Shown here in pieces: positions 26,520 to 34,735 of a stretch of 60,503 bases of DNA (position 1 is its first letter; each line of letters starts with the position of its first letter). The DNA lies in assembly GCF_001866655.1 (NCBI RefSeq), contig NZ_MLYR01000014.1, positions 1 through 60,503 of the forward strand, in the 5' to 3' direction. Origin of the DNA: Bacillus sp. MUM 116 (GTDB lineage Bacteria; Bacillota; Bacilli; Bacillales; Cytobacillaceae). The notes beneath the pieces were generated by a model. That model was not told where the DNA came from. It made no database searches and saw only the letters and a list, made by a program, of their open reading frames with translations. The position numbers were made by a program, and so were the translations under genes.

Positions 26520-27911
26520 TTGTCAAAATCTAAAAGCCAATATTATTTTAATCAAAAACTGATTGCACCGATGATTTTAGGATCGATTCTAAATCCGATC
26601 AACTCTTCTATTATTGCCGTTGCCTTAATTCCAATTGGTCATGCATTTGGTGCACCCCCTTCTCAAACAGCATGGCTTATTTCCGCGTTATATCTAGCTA
26701 CAGCAATTGGGCAGCCAGTTGTCGGAAAGCTGATTGATCTTTACGGTCCGAGACTTCTTTTTTTAATCGCAACCTCTTTAGTAGGCTTCTCTAGCATAAT
26801 CGCGACCTTTGCGCCTAATTTTTGGTGGTTAGTCGCAGCAAGAGTCATTCTTGGTTTTGGGACCTGTGCAGGATATCCCGCTTCCATGTATCTGATCCGC
26901 AGTGAAGCAGAACGGACAGGTGTCGAAAGTCCAACAAGTATCCTTACGCTACTAGCGATTGCAAACCAGACAATTGCCGTTATAGGACCTACTTTAGGTG
27001 GTTTACTGATTGAAGTTGGAGGCTGGCAAAGCACCTTCGCCGTTAATATTCCTTTGTCACTTGCCTGTATTATTTTAGGCCACCTCCGTTTCCCAAGGCT
27101 TTCAGGCGATTTTGTTGAAGAGAAGAGGAATATAACCTCCATTGATTTTGCCGGAATTGTTTTCTTCGGAATTACTTTAATATCTGCTCTGCTTTTCTTG
27201 ATGGGCCCTAGTTTTCATAAGATTTATTTGTTAATAATTGCGATCATCGCGACCATTATTTTTGCAATCGTTGAATTAAAAATTAAAAATCCTTTTATCG
27301 ATGTTCGGCTATTGAGCGGAAATACACCGTTATTATTGACCTATACTCGTAATTTGCTTTCAGCGATTGTGTCCTACAGCATCCTTTATGGATACACGCA
27401 ATGGTTAGAAAAAGGCAGAGGTTTATCTCCTTCTCATGCCGGCTTGCTGCTTTTGCCGATGTTTGTAACGGCGATAATTGTTTCAAGATTGACAGGAAAA
27501 AGTCCTGCCATCCGTTTAAAATTGATTGTCGGCAGTATTGTTCAATTTATCGCTATGACACTGCTTCTTTTTACAAATCATACAAGTCATCTTATTTTTC
27601 TTATGGCCATTGTTCTGCTACTAGGAATCCCCCAAGGATTACTGAATTTAGCCAACCAAAATGCAGTCTACTTTCAAGCTTCTTCTGAACAAATCGGCGC
27701 TTCAGCTGGCTTGTTGAGAACCTTTATGTACCTAGGCGCGATGATTGCTTCTGCTTCAAATGGACTGCTCTTAAAATCCAATGGAATGACGATGGGGATT
27801 CACCAAATCGCACTATTTACAGGTGGTATCAGCTTTATTCTTATCGTGATCACCATATTAGACCGTTCCTTAAACAGAGTTGGGTATAAAAATCAATTAA
27901 AAAAAGTATAA
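26520..27911 (+). CDS. MFS multidrug-type exporter
   Basis: 463 residues with 12-14 hydrophobic helices and the major facilitator signature GKLIDLYGPR after helix 2 and LVAARVILGFGTCAGYPASM in helix 4. It resembles drug:H+ antiporters. The TTG start follows AAGGAAGGA. The preceding gene ends in a terminator, so it may have its own promoter, but its position beside tetR suggests a shared response to a toxic compound. Confidence 0.85.
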   Translation: MSKSKSQYYFNQKLIAPMILGSILNPINSSIIAVALIPIGHAFGAPPSQTAWLISALYLATAIGQPVVGKLIDLYGPRLLFLIATSLVGFSSIIATFAPNFWWLVAARVILGFGTCAGYPASMYLIRSEAERTGVESPTSILTLLAIANQTIAVIGPTLGGLLIEVGGWQSTFAVNIPLSLACIILGHLRFPRLSGDFVEEKRNITSIDFAGIVFFGITLISALLFLMGPSFHKIYLLIIAIIATIIFAIVELKIKNPFIDVRLLSGNTPLLLTYTRNLLSAIVSYSILYGYTQWLEKGRGLSPSHAGLLLLPMFVTAIIVSRLTGKSPAIRLKLIVGSIVQFIAMTLLLFTNHTSHLIFLMAIVLLLGIPQGLLNLANQNAVYFQASSEQIGASAGLLRTFMYLGAMIASASNGLLLKSNGMTMGIHQIALFTGGISFILIVITILDRSLNRVGYKNQLKKV

Positions 27912-27934
27912 GAAGTTTAGAGTTTAAAGAAAAA

Positions 27935-27978
27935 GCAGAGGGGGCCGAGAATTTTTATAGCTTCTCGAGCCCCTCTGC
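27935..27978. terminator. Bidirectional terminator between MFS and YjbR genes
   Basis: GCAGAGGGG pairs with CCCCTCTGC around an inner CGAGA/TCTCG extension. It lies between convergent genes and has A/T-rich flanks. Confidence 0.8.
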
Positions 27979-28004
27979 CTAATCTTTCATCCTATCCAAC
28001 GACG

Positions 28005-28373
28005 CTACAAGTGCAATTCATTCCATTTCTTAACCAAGCGTTTTGGCGCCGCACGCAAATAGGCTTCTTGCATCAAATCGGTTAATTCGTCCCAGTCTTC
28101 CCCATTTGGATTTTTAATTGACACCCATCCGTGACGACCGATATAGGGAGTTTTGAAAAATTGCTCCTTCTGCAGTAATAATGCTTGTGTTTCCCGATCT
28201 GACTTGAAAGACAAGCTGAATCCATTTTCGCTTTCCCCTGTTATCACAAAGGATTTCCCATTGATTTTAAACGTAATATGGCCAAAGCCATCGATATGTT
28301 CTACCGCTTCAGGGAGTGCAAGACAGATATTCCGGACACACTCAAGCATACCTGCCGTCACATGTGTTTTCAT
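28005..28373 (-). CDS. MmcQ/YjbR family protein
   Basis: About 122 residues of the MmcQ/YjbR fold (double wing-like): LALPEAVEHIDGFGHITFKI near the start and GRHGWVSI near residue 85 are typical. The family is thought to bind DNA or small ligands, with no clear role. The ATG at 28373 follows AGGTG by nine bases. It lies 24 bases after the VOC gene on the same strand, so the two form a probable operon. Confidence 0.8.
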   Translation of the reverse strand: MKTHVTAGMLECVRNICLALPEAVEHIDGFGHITFKINGKSFVITGESENGFSLSFKSDRETQALLLQKEQFFKTPYIGRHGWVSIKNPNGEDWDELTDLMQEAYLRAAPKRLVKKWNELHL

Positions 28374-28397
28374 GCAGTCATTCACCTATCTTCAAAT

Positions 28398-28793
28398 CTA
28401 TTTTGCATTCGCATCTGGCTGATGAATTCCAATGATATTCCCTTCGGTATCGATAAAGTATCCTTGCCAAGCCATTCCTGGCAGAGCATATTTGGGCAAT
28501 GCAACTTTACCGCCATTTTCAAGAATTTTCGATTCTGTTAAATCATAGTTTTCCACTCCCATTGTACAAACAAAGCCATTCACCGCTTGATTTGCTTCCG
28601 GCGGAGTACTTTGGCGCTGCATCAAAGCACCATTGATTCCCAGTTCATTCTCATCGCCAGTCACTGCTCCAAAGTAAGGCATGCCCGCATACTCGCTCCA
28701 ATCTTGAAAGGTCCATCCGAATACCTCTCCATAAAATTTCTTTGCCCGTTCCATATCATCCACATGAATTTCGAAATGAACTAATCTTCCCAT
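28398..28793 (-). CDS. VOC family (glyoxalase/bleomycin-resistance fold) protein
   Basis: 131 residues with the paired beta-alpha-beta modules of VOC proteins: VHFEIHVDDMERAKKFYGEV at the start and WQGYFIDTEGNIIGIHQPDA at the end. His near residue 9 and Glu near the C-terminal module may bind metal. The TTATGG start is preceded by AGGAGGAAA. First gene of a two-gene unit with the YjbR-like gene; substrate unknown. Confidence 0.85.
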   Translation of the reverse strand: MGRLVHFEIHVDDMERAKKFYGEVFGWTFQDWSEYAGMPYFGAVTGDENELGINGALMQRQSTPPEANQAVNGFVCTMGVENYDLTESKILENGGKVALPKYALPGMAWQGYFIDTEGNIIGIHQPDANAK

Positions 28794-28907
28794 AATTTCC
28801 TCCTAGTTTATATAAAAATTTTTCCTTAAATCATCTTCGTTGTCTCGCTTTCTTTTTCCTCCCCATTATCGCGAAATACTTGGTAAAATATTCAATCATC
28901 ATAAAAA

Positions 28908-29140
28908 AGGCTCTTTTCTCAAGGATTGTTGTTTTTGAAGTAGGTTTTGAAAGGGCAAACTGTTACTAAAGAAGTTGATTGGAACGGAAGGTGCGAGACT
29001 CCTGCGGGAGCAGCGGGACAGGTGAGACCCCACAGGAGCAAAGCGACGAGGAGGCTCACCGCCCGCCCCGCGGAAAGCGAGCATCCTGGAGTGGAAATCA
29101 ACACTTAGTTCATTAACAACAAACTTTACGAAAACAGCCT
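28908..29140 (+). mobile_element. MITE-like element, copy 1 (233 bp)
   Basis: The left end AGGCTCTTTTCTCAAGGATT and the inverted right end AGGCTGTTTTCGTAAAGTTT form imperfect terminal inverted repeats of about 28-30 bp. The GC-rich centre (GGAACGGAAGGTGCGAGACT onward) is a repeat common in Bacillaceae genomes. A-rich flanks of at least five bases on each side are compatible with a target duplication. There is no transposase frame. It matches copy 2 in the opposite orientation. Confidence 0.75.
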
Positions 29141-29173
29141 AAAAAAAACAGCTCCCAAAGTAAAGGGCAGCTG
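29141..29173 (-). terminator. Terminator after the DUF1456 gene
   Basis: On the minus strand CAGCTGCCC and GGGAGCTG form the stem and are followed by eight T residues, which abut the MITE end. Confidence 0.75.
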
Positions 29174-29214
29174 ACTTTCTTCTAATGTCTTAACATGTAA
29201 AATACTTTAATGCA

Positions 29215-29712
29215 TTATCCCCTGTATTTGATTGCCAATCCTTTTAAGAAATTCCTTGCGAATTTATCTCCGCATTCTTTATAATTTTTATGTCCTTCCT
29301 TTCTTAACAAAGCACCGAGTTCTCCTTTTGAAACCGTAATTCCTGCTTCGTCAAAAATATCCAGCATCTCCTCAGTCGTTAAAGCTAATGCGATTTTTAC
29401 CTTCTTTAACAGGAGATTATTCATGTTTGCATTTTTCTTAACTGACGGTTCTGGCGTGCTCGGCTGCCCCGGTTTAGGTTCTTGTTTTCCTCTTTTAGAA
29501 ATAATGAACCCATTTAAAAATGAATCCAACATACTATTATTGCATTTAATTTGATTGTCACTGTCGGCATCATACTCGTCTGATTTTGTGAGAATCTTTA
29601 TGACTTCAGGTACGGTTACATCCACACCTCCAAGTTTAAAAATCTCTGCCATTTCTTTATTTTTTATTTCCAATGCATATCTTAGTCGAATTAAAATATC
29701 GTTATTATCCAC
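29215..29712 (-). CDS. DUF1456 family protein (YehS-like), two repeats
   Basis: 165 residues made of two related ~65-residue units. The first starts MDNNDILIRLRYALEIKNKE and the second, after a proline-rich linker, MNNLLLKKVKIALALTTEE; each ends with a hydrophobic FLNGF/FLKGL motif. This is the DUF1456 arrangement of YehS proteins, of unknown function. AGGAGG precedes the ATG. A nested hairpin at about 29735-29778 in its upstream region could be a leader structure. Confidence 0.82.
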   Translation of the reverse strand: MDNNDILIRLRYALEIKNKEMAEIFKLGGVDVTVPEVIKILTKSDEYDADSDNQIKCNNSMLDSFLNGFIISKRGKQEPKPGQPSTPEPSVKKNANMNNLLLKKVKIALALTTEEMLDIFDEAGITVSKGELGALLRKEGHKNYKECGDKFARNFLKGLAIKYRG

Positions 29713-29815
29713 AATAGACCTCCTAAATAAAAAATGGTGCCAGTGCTTTCCGTCAAAAAAGCACCCACCATTTCATTAATCTATATTACTTTATTGTTAA
29801 TCAAATATCAAAAAG

Positions 29816-29845
29816 TAAAAAGGCAACTTCCAAGGGGGAGCTGCC
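29816..29845 (-). terminator. Terminator after the gntR gene
   Basis: On the minus strand GGCAGCTCCC and GGAAGTTGCC form a stem with one mismatch, followed by TTTTTACTTTTT. Confidence 0.7.
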
Positions 29846-29920
29846 ATCAATAAATATATTTTTCAAAATCCCCCTGCAATTTTGGTTAAATTATTAGTTT
29901 ATAGTGAATCATCAAAAACG

Positions 29921-29936
29921 TCATGATGTCCGTACC
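29921..29936 (-). promoter_or_regulatory. Copy of the putative GntR operator downstream of gntR
   Basis: TCATGA-TGTC-CGTACC matches the motif near the gntR and xsc promoters (reverse complement GGTACG-N4-TCATGA). It lies 31 bases past the gntR stop codon, with no obvious promoter beside it. Confidence 0.5.
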
Positions 29937-29966
29937 AGAATAAAAAAAAAATGAACAAACCACCTT

Positions 29967-30710
29967 TTATGTCTGTTCATTAATTTCCATGAGCCGTGAG
30001 TTTTGTTGATTTCGTGACATTTTCATTACAAACGAATACATATCTGAACGGAAGAAACCTTTATAATATTCCACCATATTTCCTTCTGGATCCCAGATCA
30101 TTCTCTCGTTAACTAATAAGCACGTAGATTCAGAAACTCCTAAAAGATTGGCGTCTTTCTCAGTAGGCAGTCCGCACGTAATGATTTGTTCTGCCTCCCA
30201 AAAAACAATGGAAAGGTCATTCTCAAGCGCATCATATAAGACAGTTTTATGCAAATCATATTCAGCTAATTTTTTACCTAGTTCTAGTGGGTAATATTGT
30301 TTTTCAATAGCAATCGGAACACCATCTTTTAATCGCAATCTTTTGATGTAGTAACATTCTTCCGCAAAGCCATCTACGTTATTAATGTTCTCGGGAGTTA
30401 CAACCACACCTTGGTCAAGCAGTTTGATCCCCATATTTTTAATGGTTTCTGTAAATCCCGCCATTTTTAACCATTCTTGTACAGGCTTAATCGAAACAAA
30501 GGTCCCCTTTCCATGCCTCTTTTCCAGGATTCCTCCTCTAACAAGAGCGGAAACGGCTTCCCTTATGGTACTCCGACTTACGGAATACATGTCCATTAGT
30601 TCTCTCTCACTGGGAATTTTCTCTTTGTAATATCCCTCCAATATTTGACTTTCTAAAATATTTTTTAATTGTACATGTAACGGAATCGGGTTATTGATAT
30701 CTAACTCCAT
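29967..30710 (-). CDS. GntR family (HutC subfamily) regulator of taurine catabolism
   Basis: 247 residues with an N-terminal winged helix (IPSERELMDMYSVSRSTIRE, about 30-65) and a C-terminal UTRA effector domain typical of HutC-type GntR proteins (YIKRLRLKDGVPIAIEKQYY and later MVEYYKGFFRSDMYSF). The ATG at 30710 lies six bases after GGAGGG; the longer frame to 30761 is unsupported. It is divergent from xsc, with putative operators at both promoters, so I infer an autoregulated repressor released by taurine or a taurine-derived metabolite. This differs from the MocR-type TauR of Proteobacteria. Confidence 0.85.
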   Translation of the reverse strand: MELDINNPIPLHVQLKNILESQILEGYYKEKIPSERELMDMYSVSRSTIREAVSALVRGGILEKRHGKGTFVSIKPVQEWLKMAGFTETIKNMGIKLLDQGVVVTPENINNVDGFAEECYYIKRLRLKDGVPIAIEKQYYPLELGKKLAEYDLHKTVLYDALENDLSIVFWEAEQIITCGLPTEKDANLLGVSESTCLLVNERMIWDPEGNMVEYYKGFFRSDMYSFVMKMSRNQQNSRLMEINEQT

Positions 30711-30738
30711 TTCTATCCCTCCGCGAAAGTAAAATTGA

Positions 30739-30796
30739 TCATGACATACGTACCAAACCATACATTCATTATATTATTGCTAATTATTAGAATCAA
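30739..30796 (-). promoter_or_regulatory. gntR promoter with putative autoregulatory operator
   Basis: On the minus strand TTGATT (30796-30791) and TATAAT (30773-30768) have a 17-base spacer. The motif GGTACG-TATG-TCATGA at 30754-30739 starts about 14 bases downstream of the -10 box, where a repressor would block transcription. Confidence 0.65.
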
Positions 30797-31034
30797 CTTT
30801 GTATTGTAAAGTGACAAATTTCTTATTTTCTTTTCATGTATGTATGACCTCCCTAAAGTATTTTTACCATGTATTTATGATAGAACAGAATGTTATGCCA
30901 AGGTTAATTCGTATTTTCGGTATTGTCAATAAATTCTTATTATTCAACGATGATTAAATATACAATCCCAATGATTGAATAATAGGGGGATTTTTATCCA
31001 TATCAGAATTATCGAAAAATTTTTTATTTTTTTA

Positions 31035-31093
31035 TTGACAATTTTTCTGAGCAATAATATGATTGAGCCATGGAACTGGTACGAACGTTACGA
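31035..31093 (+). promoter_or_regulatory. xsc promoter with adjacent putative operator
   Basis: TTGACA at 31035 and TATGAT at 31058 with a 17-base spacer form a near-consensus sigma-A promoter. GGTACG-AACG-TTACGA follows at 31078, overlapping the expected start of transcription. Confidence 0.75.
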
Positions 31094-31170
31094 TGTGCGG
31101 ATTGATAAGTAAGTTTTATTTTACTACTTCCCCTAAACCGAGGAAGTACAAATTACTAGATTTCCAAAGT

Positions 31171-31186
31171 GGTCCGTACGTCATGA
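31171..31186 (+). promoter_or_regulatory. Second putative GntR operator in the xsc leader
   Basis: GGTCCG-TACG-TCATGA matches the motif of the other three sites and lies about 45 bases before the xsc start codon. Confidence 0.6.
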
Positions 31187-31231
31187 TGTCATGTTCTTAA
31201 AAAATATACACCTACCAAGGAGGATTCAATT

Positions 31232-33004
31232 ATGGCAGAAACAACAAAAATCGAACAAGTAACTCAGAAAGCAACCAAACTAAAAATGACCCCGAGTGAA
31301 GCAATCGTAGAGACTTTAGTTAAAGAAGGGGTAACCCATATTAACGGGATTTTAGGATCCGCTTTCATGGACCTGCTAGACCTTCTACCTTCTGCAGGAA
31401 TCCGCTTTATTCCTGTTCGTCACGAACAATCCGCTGCCCATATGGCAGATGCGTATACACGTGTTTCCGGTGTAGCCGGCGTAGTGATCGGTCAAAATGG
31501 ACCTGGGATCACCAACATGGTTACTTCAGTAGCTGCAGCATACCAAGCACATACTCCTATGGTGGTTATCTCTCCTTCAGCAGGAACACCTACAGTCGGT
31601 TGGGATGGTTTTCAGGAGTGTGATCAAGTCTCTGTTTTTAAAGCGATTACAAAAGCAACCGTTCAAGTACCTCATGTCAGCCGGGTTGCTGATTGCTTAA
31701 GAACTGCCTTCCGTATTGCCTATGCCGAACGGGGTCCTGTACTTTTCGACATTCCACGGGACTACTTCTATGGTGAATTAGAAGACTACATTTTGGAACC
31801 ACATCAATATCGTGTAGATGCAAGAGGTTGCGGTTCATTAGAATCATTAGAAAAAGCAGCTGAGCTCCTAGCTTCGGCTAAGTATCCAGTCATCATCTCC
31901 GGACGTGGTACAGTCGATGCAGATGGCTGGGAATCTGTTATCGGAATCGCAGAACATTTAACAGCACCAGCAGCTACTTCCTATATGCATAATGATGCTT
32001 TTCCTGCAGATCATCCGCTAGCAGTCGGACCGATTGGTTATATGGGTTCCAAAGCGGCAATGAGAACTCTTGCAAAGGCAGATGTCATTTTAGCGATTGG
32101 AACACGACTTTCCGTATTCGGCACCCTTCCTTCTTATGAAATTGACTACTGGCCAAAGCAAGCGAAGATCATCCAGATTGATATTAATCCTCGAAATATC
32201 GCTCGTACTCATCCAGTTGAAGTAGGGATAATCGGAGATGCACGGGAAGCAAGTCAGGAAATTCTAAAACGGATAAAAGCCCTAGATCCAAACCGTAAGC
32301 CAGATCAAAACCGACTAGCTGAAGTTGCAAATGAAAACAAAGTGTGGGAAAAAGAATTGGTTGATTTGGCGATGGTAGATGGCAGTCCGATGAATCCAAG
32401 AAGAGCATTGCTAGAAATGTCCAAACTTCTTCCGGAAAATGCGATTGTATCCACTGACATTGGAAACGTATCTTCGACAGCAAATGCATATCTACACTTT
32501 ACTCAACCGCGAAAGCATATTGCGGCCTTAACTTTCGGTAATACCGGTTTCGCATATCCTTCCGCCCTTGGAGCGAAACTTGCAAATCCTGATTGTCCTG
32601 TCTTTGCCATTGTCGGAGATGGAGCATGGGGAATGAGCTTGCATGAAGTAAGCACAGCCGTTGACCAAGATATCCCAGTGATTGCCTGTGTATTCAATAA
32701 CGGCGCATGGTGTGCGGAAAAGAAAAACCAGGTGGACTATTACAACAACCGTTTTGTAGGTGCTGATATCGATAACCCTGACTTTGCCGAGCTAGCTCGC
32801 GTCATGGGTGCCAATGGTGTACGTGTAGATAATCCCGAAGCTTTAAAGGAAGCAGTATTGGAAGCGTTACAATCCACTAAGCCAACGGTCATCGATATTC
32901 AAGTAGATGGTACACAACTAGCTCCTCCATTCAGAAAAGATGCATTAAAAATGCCGATTCGCCTGCTGTCAAAATATTCTCACCTAGATCACCGCAACTG
33001 GTAA
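31232..33004 (+). CDS. xsc: Sulfoacetaldehyde acetyltransferase
   Basis: Thiamine-diphosphate enzyme that converts sulfoacetaldehyde and phosphate to acetyl phosphate and sulfite, the desulfonation step of taurine and isethionate degradation. 590 residues with the three-domain ThDP fold: N-terminal PYR domain with the catalytic glutamate in [14 protein letters not shown], central domain, and C-terminal PP domain with [12 protein letters not shown]...NNGAW cofactor motif. Full-length colinear similarity and the tpa/ald neighbours separate it from acetolactate synthase. AAGGAGG precedes the ATG. Acetyl phosphate would feed phosphotransacetylase or acetate kinase encoded elsewhere. Confidence 0.93.
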   Translation: MAETTKIEQVTQKATKLKMTPSEAIVETLVKEGVTHINGILGSAFMDLLDLLPSAGIRFIPVRHEQSAAHMADAYTRVSGVAGVVIGQNGPGITNMVTSVAAAYQAHTPMVVISPSAGTPTVGWDGFQECDQVSVFKAITKATVQVPHVSRVADCLRTAFRIAYAERGPVLFDIPRDYFYGELEDYILEPHQYRVDARGCGSLESLEKAAELLASAKYPVIISGRGTVDADGWESVIGIAEHLTAPAATSYMHNDAFPADHPLAVGPIGYMGSKAAMRTLAKADVILAIGTRLSVFGTLPSYEIDYWPKQAKIIQIDINPRNIARTHPVEVGIIGDAREASQEILKRIKALDPNRKPDQNRLAEVANENKVWEKELVDLAMVDGSPMNPRRALLEMSKLLPENAIVSTDIGNVSSTANAYLHFTQPRKHIAALTFGNTGFAYPSALGAKLANPDCPVFAIVGDGAWGMSLHEVSTAVDQDIPVIACVFNNGAWCAEKKNQVDYYNNRFVGADIDNPDFAELARVMGANGVRVDNPEALKEAVLEALQSTKPTVIDIQVDGTQLAPPFRKDALKMPIRLLSKYSHLDHRNW

Positions 33005-33059
33005 ACCTATACTCATATCTATCAAAAATTAATAGCTTGAAAGAAATAATGTTAAATAA

Positions 33060-33268
33060 AGGCCGTTTTCGTAAACTTTGTTGCTATTGAATAAGGAGTG
33101 GTTGATTGGAACGTAGGGATGCTCGCTTTCCGCGGGGCGGGCGGTGAGCATCCTCGGAGCACAGCTCCTCCGGGGTCTCACCTGCCCCGCTTCTCCCGAT
33201 GGAGTCTCGCACCTTCCGTTCCAATCAACCGTTTAAAAAAAAAACAACAATCTTTTAGAAAAGAGCCT
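33060..33268 (-). mobile_element. MITE-like element, copy 2 (209 bp), between xsc and the zinc-ribbon gene
   Basis: The ends AGGCCGTTTTCGTAAACTTT and (inverted) AGGCTCTTTTCTAAAAGATT match those of copy 1, in opposite orientation. The flanks carry AAATAA on both sides (33054-33059 and 33269-33274), a likely 6-bp target duplication. The GC-rich core folds extensively. It sits inside the taurine operon and could terminate or stabilise the xsc transcript. Confidence 0.78.
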
Positions 33269-33276
33269 AAATAAAA

Positions 33277-33310
33277 GAATTAGATGGGGGCAACACTCTC
33301 ATCTAATTCT
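33277..33310 (+). terminator. Terminator-like hairpin after xsc
   Basis: AGAATTAGATG and CATCTAATTCT form an 11-bp stem, followed by CCTTTATTTCC. The T-run is interrupted, so termination may be partial. Confidence 0.6.
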
Positions 33311-33345
33311 CCTTTATTTCCTAATTAGTGGGAGGAAAAAACTAC

Positions 33346-33513
33346 ATGTGGAGAGAGGTCATATGTGAACATTGCGGCGATAAATGGTTCTATCATACAA
33401 AATATAGACGGAAGACCGTTAAGGGTACTTTAAAGAAGAAATTCACAAAAACCCTATGTGAAGATTGTGAAGATTTGTTAAAAATTACAAGTATCCAAAA
33501 AATCCATTCCTAA
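33346..33513 (+). CDS. Small zinc-ribbon-like protein in the taurine locus
   Basis: About 55 residues with two CxxC pairs (CEHC near residue 7 and CEDC near residue 40) around a very basic centre ([17 protein letters not shown]). This is consistent with a zinc-binding nucleic-acid-associated protein; I know no named family. The ATG at 33346 follows GGGAGG by ten bases; a GTG at 33328 overlaps that site. It lies between the MITE and ald, 50 bases before ald, so probably co-transcribed with it. Confidence 0.55.
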   Translation: MWREVICEHCGDKWFYHTKYRRKTVKGTLKKKFTKTLCEDCEDLLKITSIQKIHS

Positions 33514-33563
33514 AAATTTCAATTCATTCGTTCATTAGTAAATATAGAAAAGGAGTGAGTAAC

Positions 33564-34697
33564 ATGATTATTGGTGTTCCTAAAGAAATTAAAAATAATG
33601 AAAATCGGGTTGGCATAACTCCAGCCGGTGTTACGGCATTTAAAACGAATGGGCATGAAGTTTGGGTTGAAAAAGAAGCTGGGCTTGGAAGTGGCTTCAT
33701 AGATGAAGATTATAAGCAAGCTGGAGCTAAAATTGTTCAAACTGCTAAAGATGCTTGGTCTGCTGATATGGTGATCAAAGTGAAAGAACCACTACCTGAA
33801 GAGTATCGTTTTTTCCGTGAAGGACTCATTCTATATACGTATCTTCATTTAGCACCGGAACCTGAATTAACTCAAGCTCTTGTTAACTCCAAAGTGACCG
33901 CCATTGCTTATGAAACCATTCAATTAGAAAACAGATCACTACCTTTGTTAACTCCTATGAGTGAGGTAGCTGGACGGATGTCTATTCAAATTGGGGCACA
34001 ATTTTTAGAAAAATCTAAAGGAGGAAAAGGTGTTCTGCTCGGCGGAGTTCCTGGAGTTGCGCCTGCCGAAGTGGTCATTGTAGGCGGTGGAATCGTTGGG
34101 ACAAATGCCGCGAAAATGGCGCTTGGCCTAAATGCAAGTGTGACACTGCTCGATATCAATCCTGATCGTCTCCGCCAATTAGATGATCAATTCCAAGGCC
34201 GTCTAAAAACACTCATATCTAACAGCTATAATATAGCTGAAACCGTCAAGAAAGCAGACTTACTTATTGGTGCTGTTCTAATTCCAGGCGCGCGTGCTCC
34301 ACGCTTAGTTACGAAAGAAATGGTGAAAACGATGCAGCCAGGTTCTGTTATTGTGGACGTAGCAATTGACCAAGGCGGGTCGATTGAAACCATTGACCGA
34401 ATCACCACACATAGTGATCCAACGTATGAAAAATTTGGTGTTGTCCATTATGCAGTAGCGAATATGCCTGGCGCAGTTGCCAGAACTTCTACAATGGCTT
34501 TAACTAATGTAACCATCCCTTATGGAGTGCAAATTGCTAATAAAGGCTACAAACAAGCAGCCTTAGAAAATATCACATTAGCTAAAGGAATTAATGTAGT
34601 TGATGGAAAAGTGACTTTTAAGGCGGTTGCAGAAGCTCACGGCTACAAATATTACTACATTAACAATGTTTTAACTGATATAGCTGTTACCGTTTAA
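33564..34697 (+). CDS. ald: Alanine dehydrogenase
   Basis: NAD-dependent oxidative deamination of L-alanine to pyruvate and ammonium. 377 residues, with the family start [20 protein letters not shown], the substrate lysine and histidine regions ([21 protein letters not shown]) and the NAD-binding [15 protein letters not shown]. The ATG at 33564 lies eight bases after GGAG. In this context it recycles the alanine made by Tpa back to the pyruvate acceptor and releases the taurine nitrogen, as in known tpa/ald/xsc pathways. It is probably an additional copy, since spore formers normally carry ald elsewhere. Confidence 0.95.
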   Translation: MIIGVPKEIKNNENRVGITPAGVTAFKTNGHEVWVEKEAGLGSGFIDEDYKQAGAKIVQTAKDAWSADMVIKVKEPLPEEYRFFREGLILYTYLHLAPEPELTQALVNSKVTAIAYETIQLENRSLPLLTPMSEVAGRMSIQIGAQFLEKSKGGKGVLLGGVPGVAPAEVVIVGGGIVGTNAAKMALGLNASVTLLDINPDRLRQLDDQFQGRLKTLISNSYNIAETVKKADLLIGAVLIPGARAPRLVTKEMVKTMQPGSVIVDVAIDQGGSIETIDRITTHSDPTYEKFGVVHYAVANMPGAVARTSTMALTNVTIPYGVQIANKGYKQAALENITLAKGINVVDGKVTFKAVAEAHGYKYYYINNVLTDIAVTV

Positions 34698-34735
34698 ACT
34701 TAAATCTTCATTATTATATTTTAGGAGGTAGAAGG

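Noticed and set aside
31232..33004. Acetolactate synthase for the thiamine-diphosphate enzyme
   Set aside because: Linkage to tpa and ald and the overall sequence fit sulfoacetaldehyde acetyltransferase; no ilvN-type small subunit is present.
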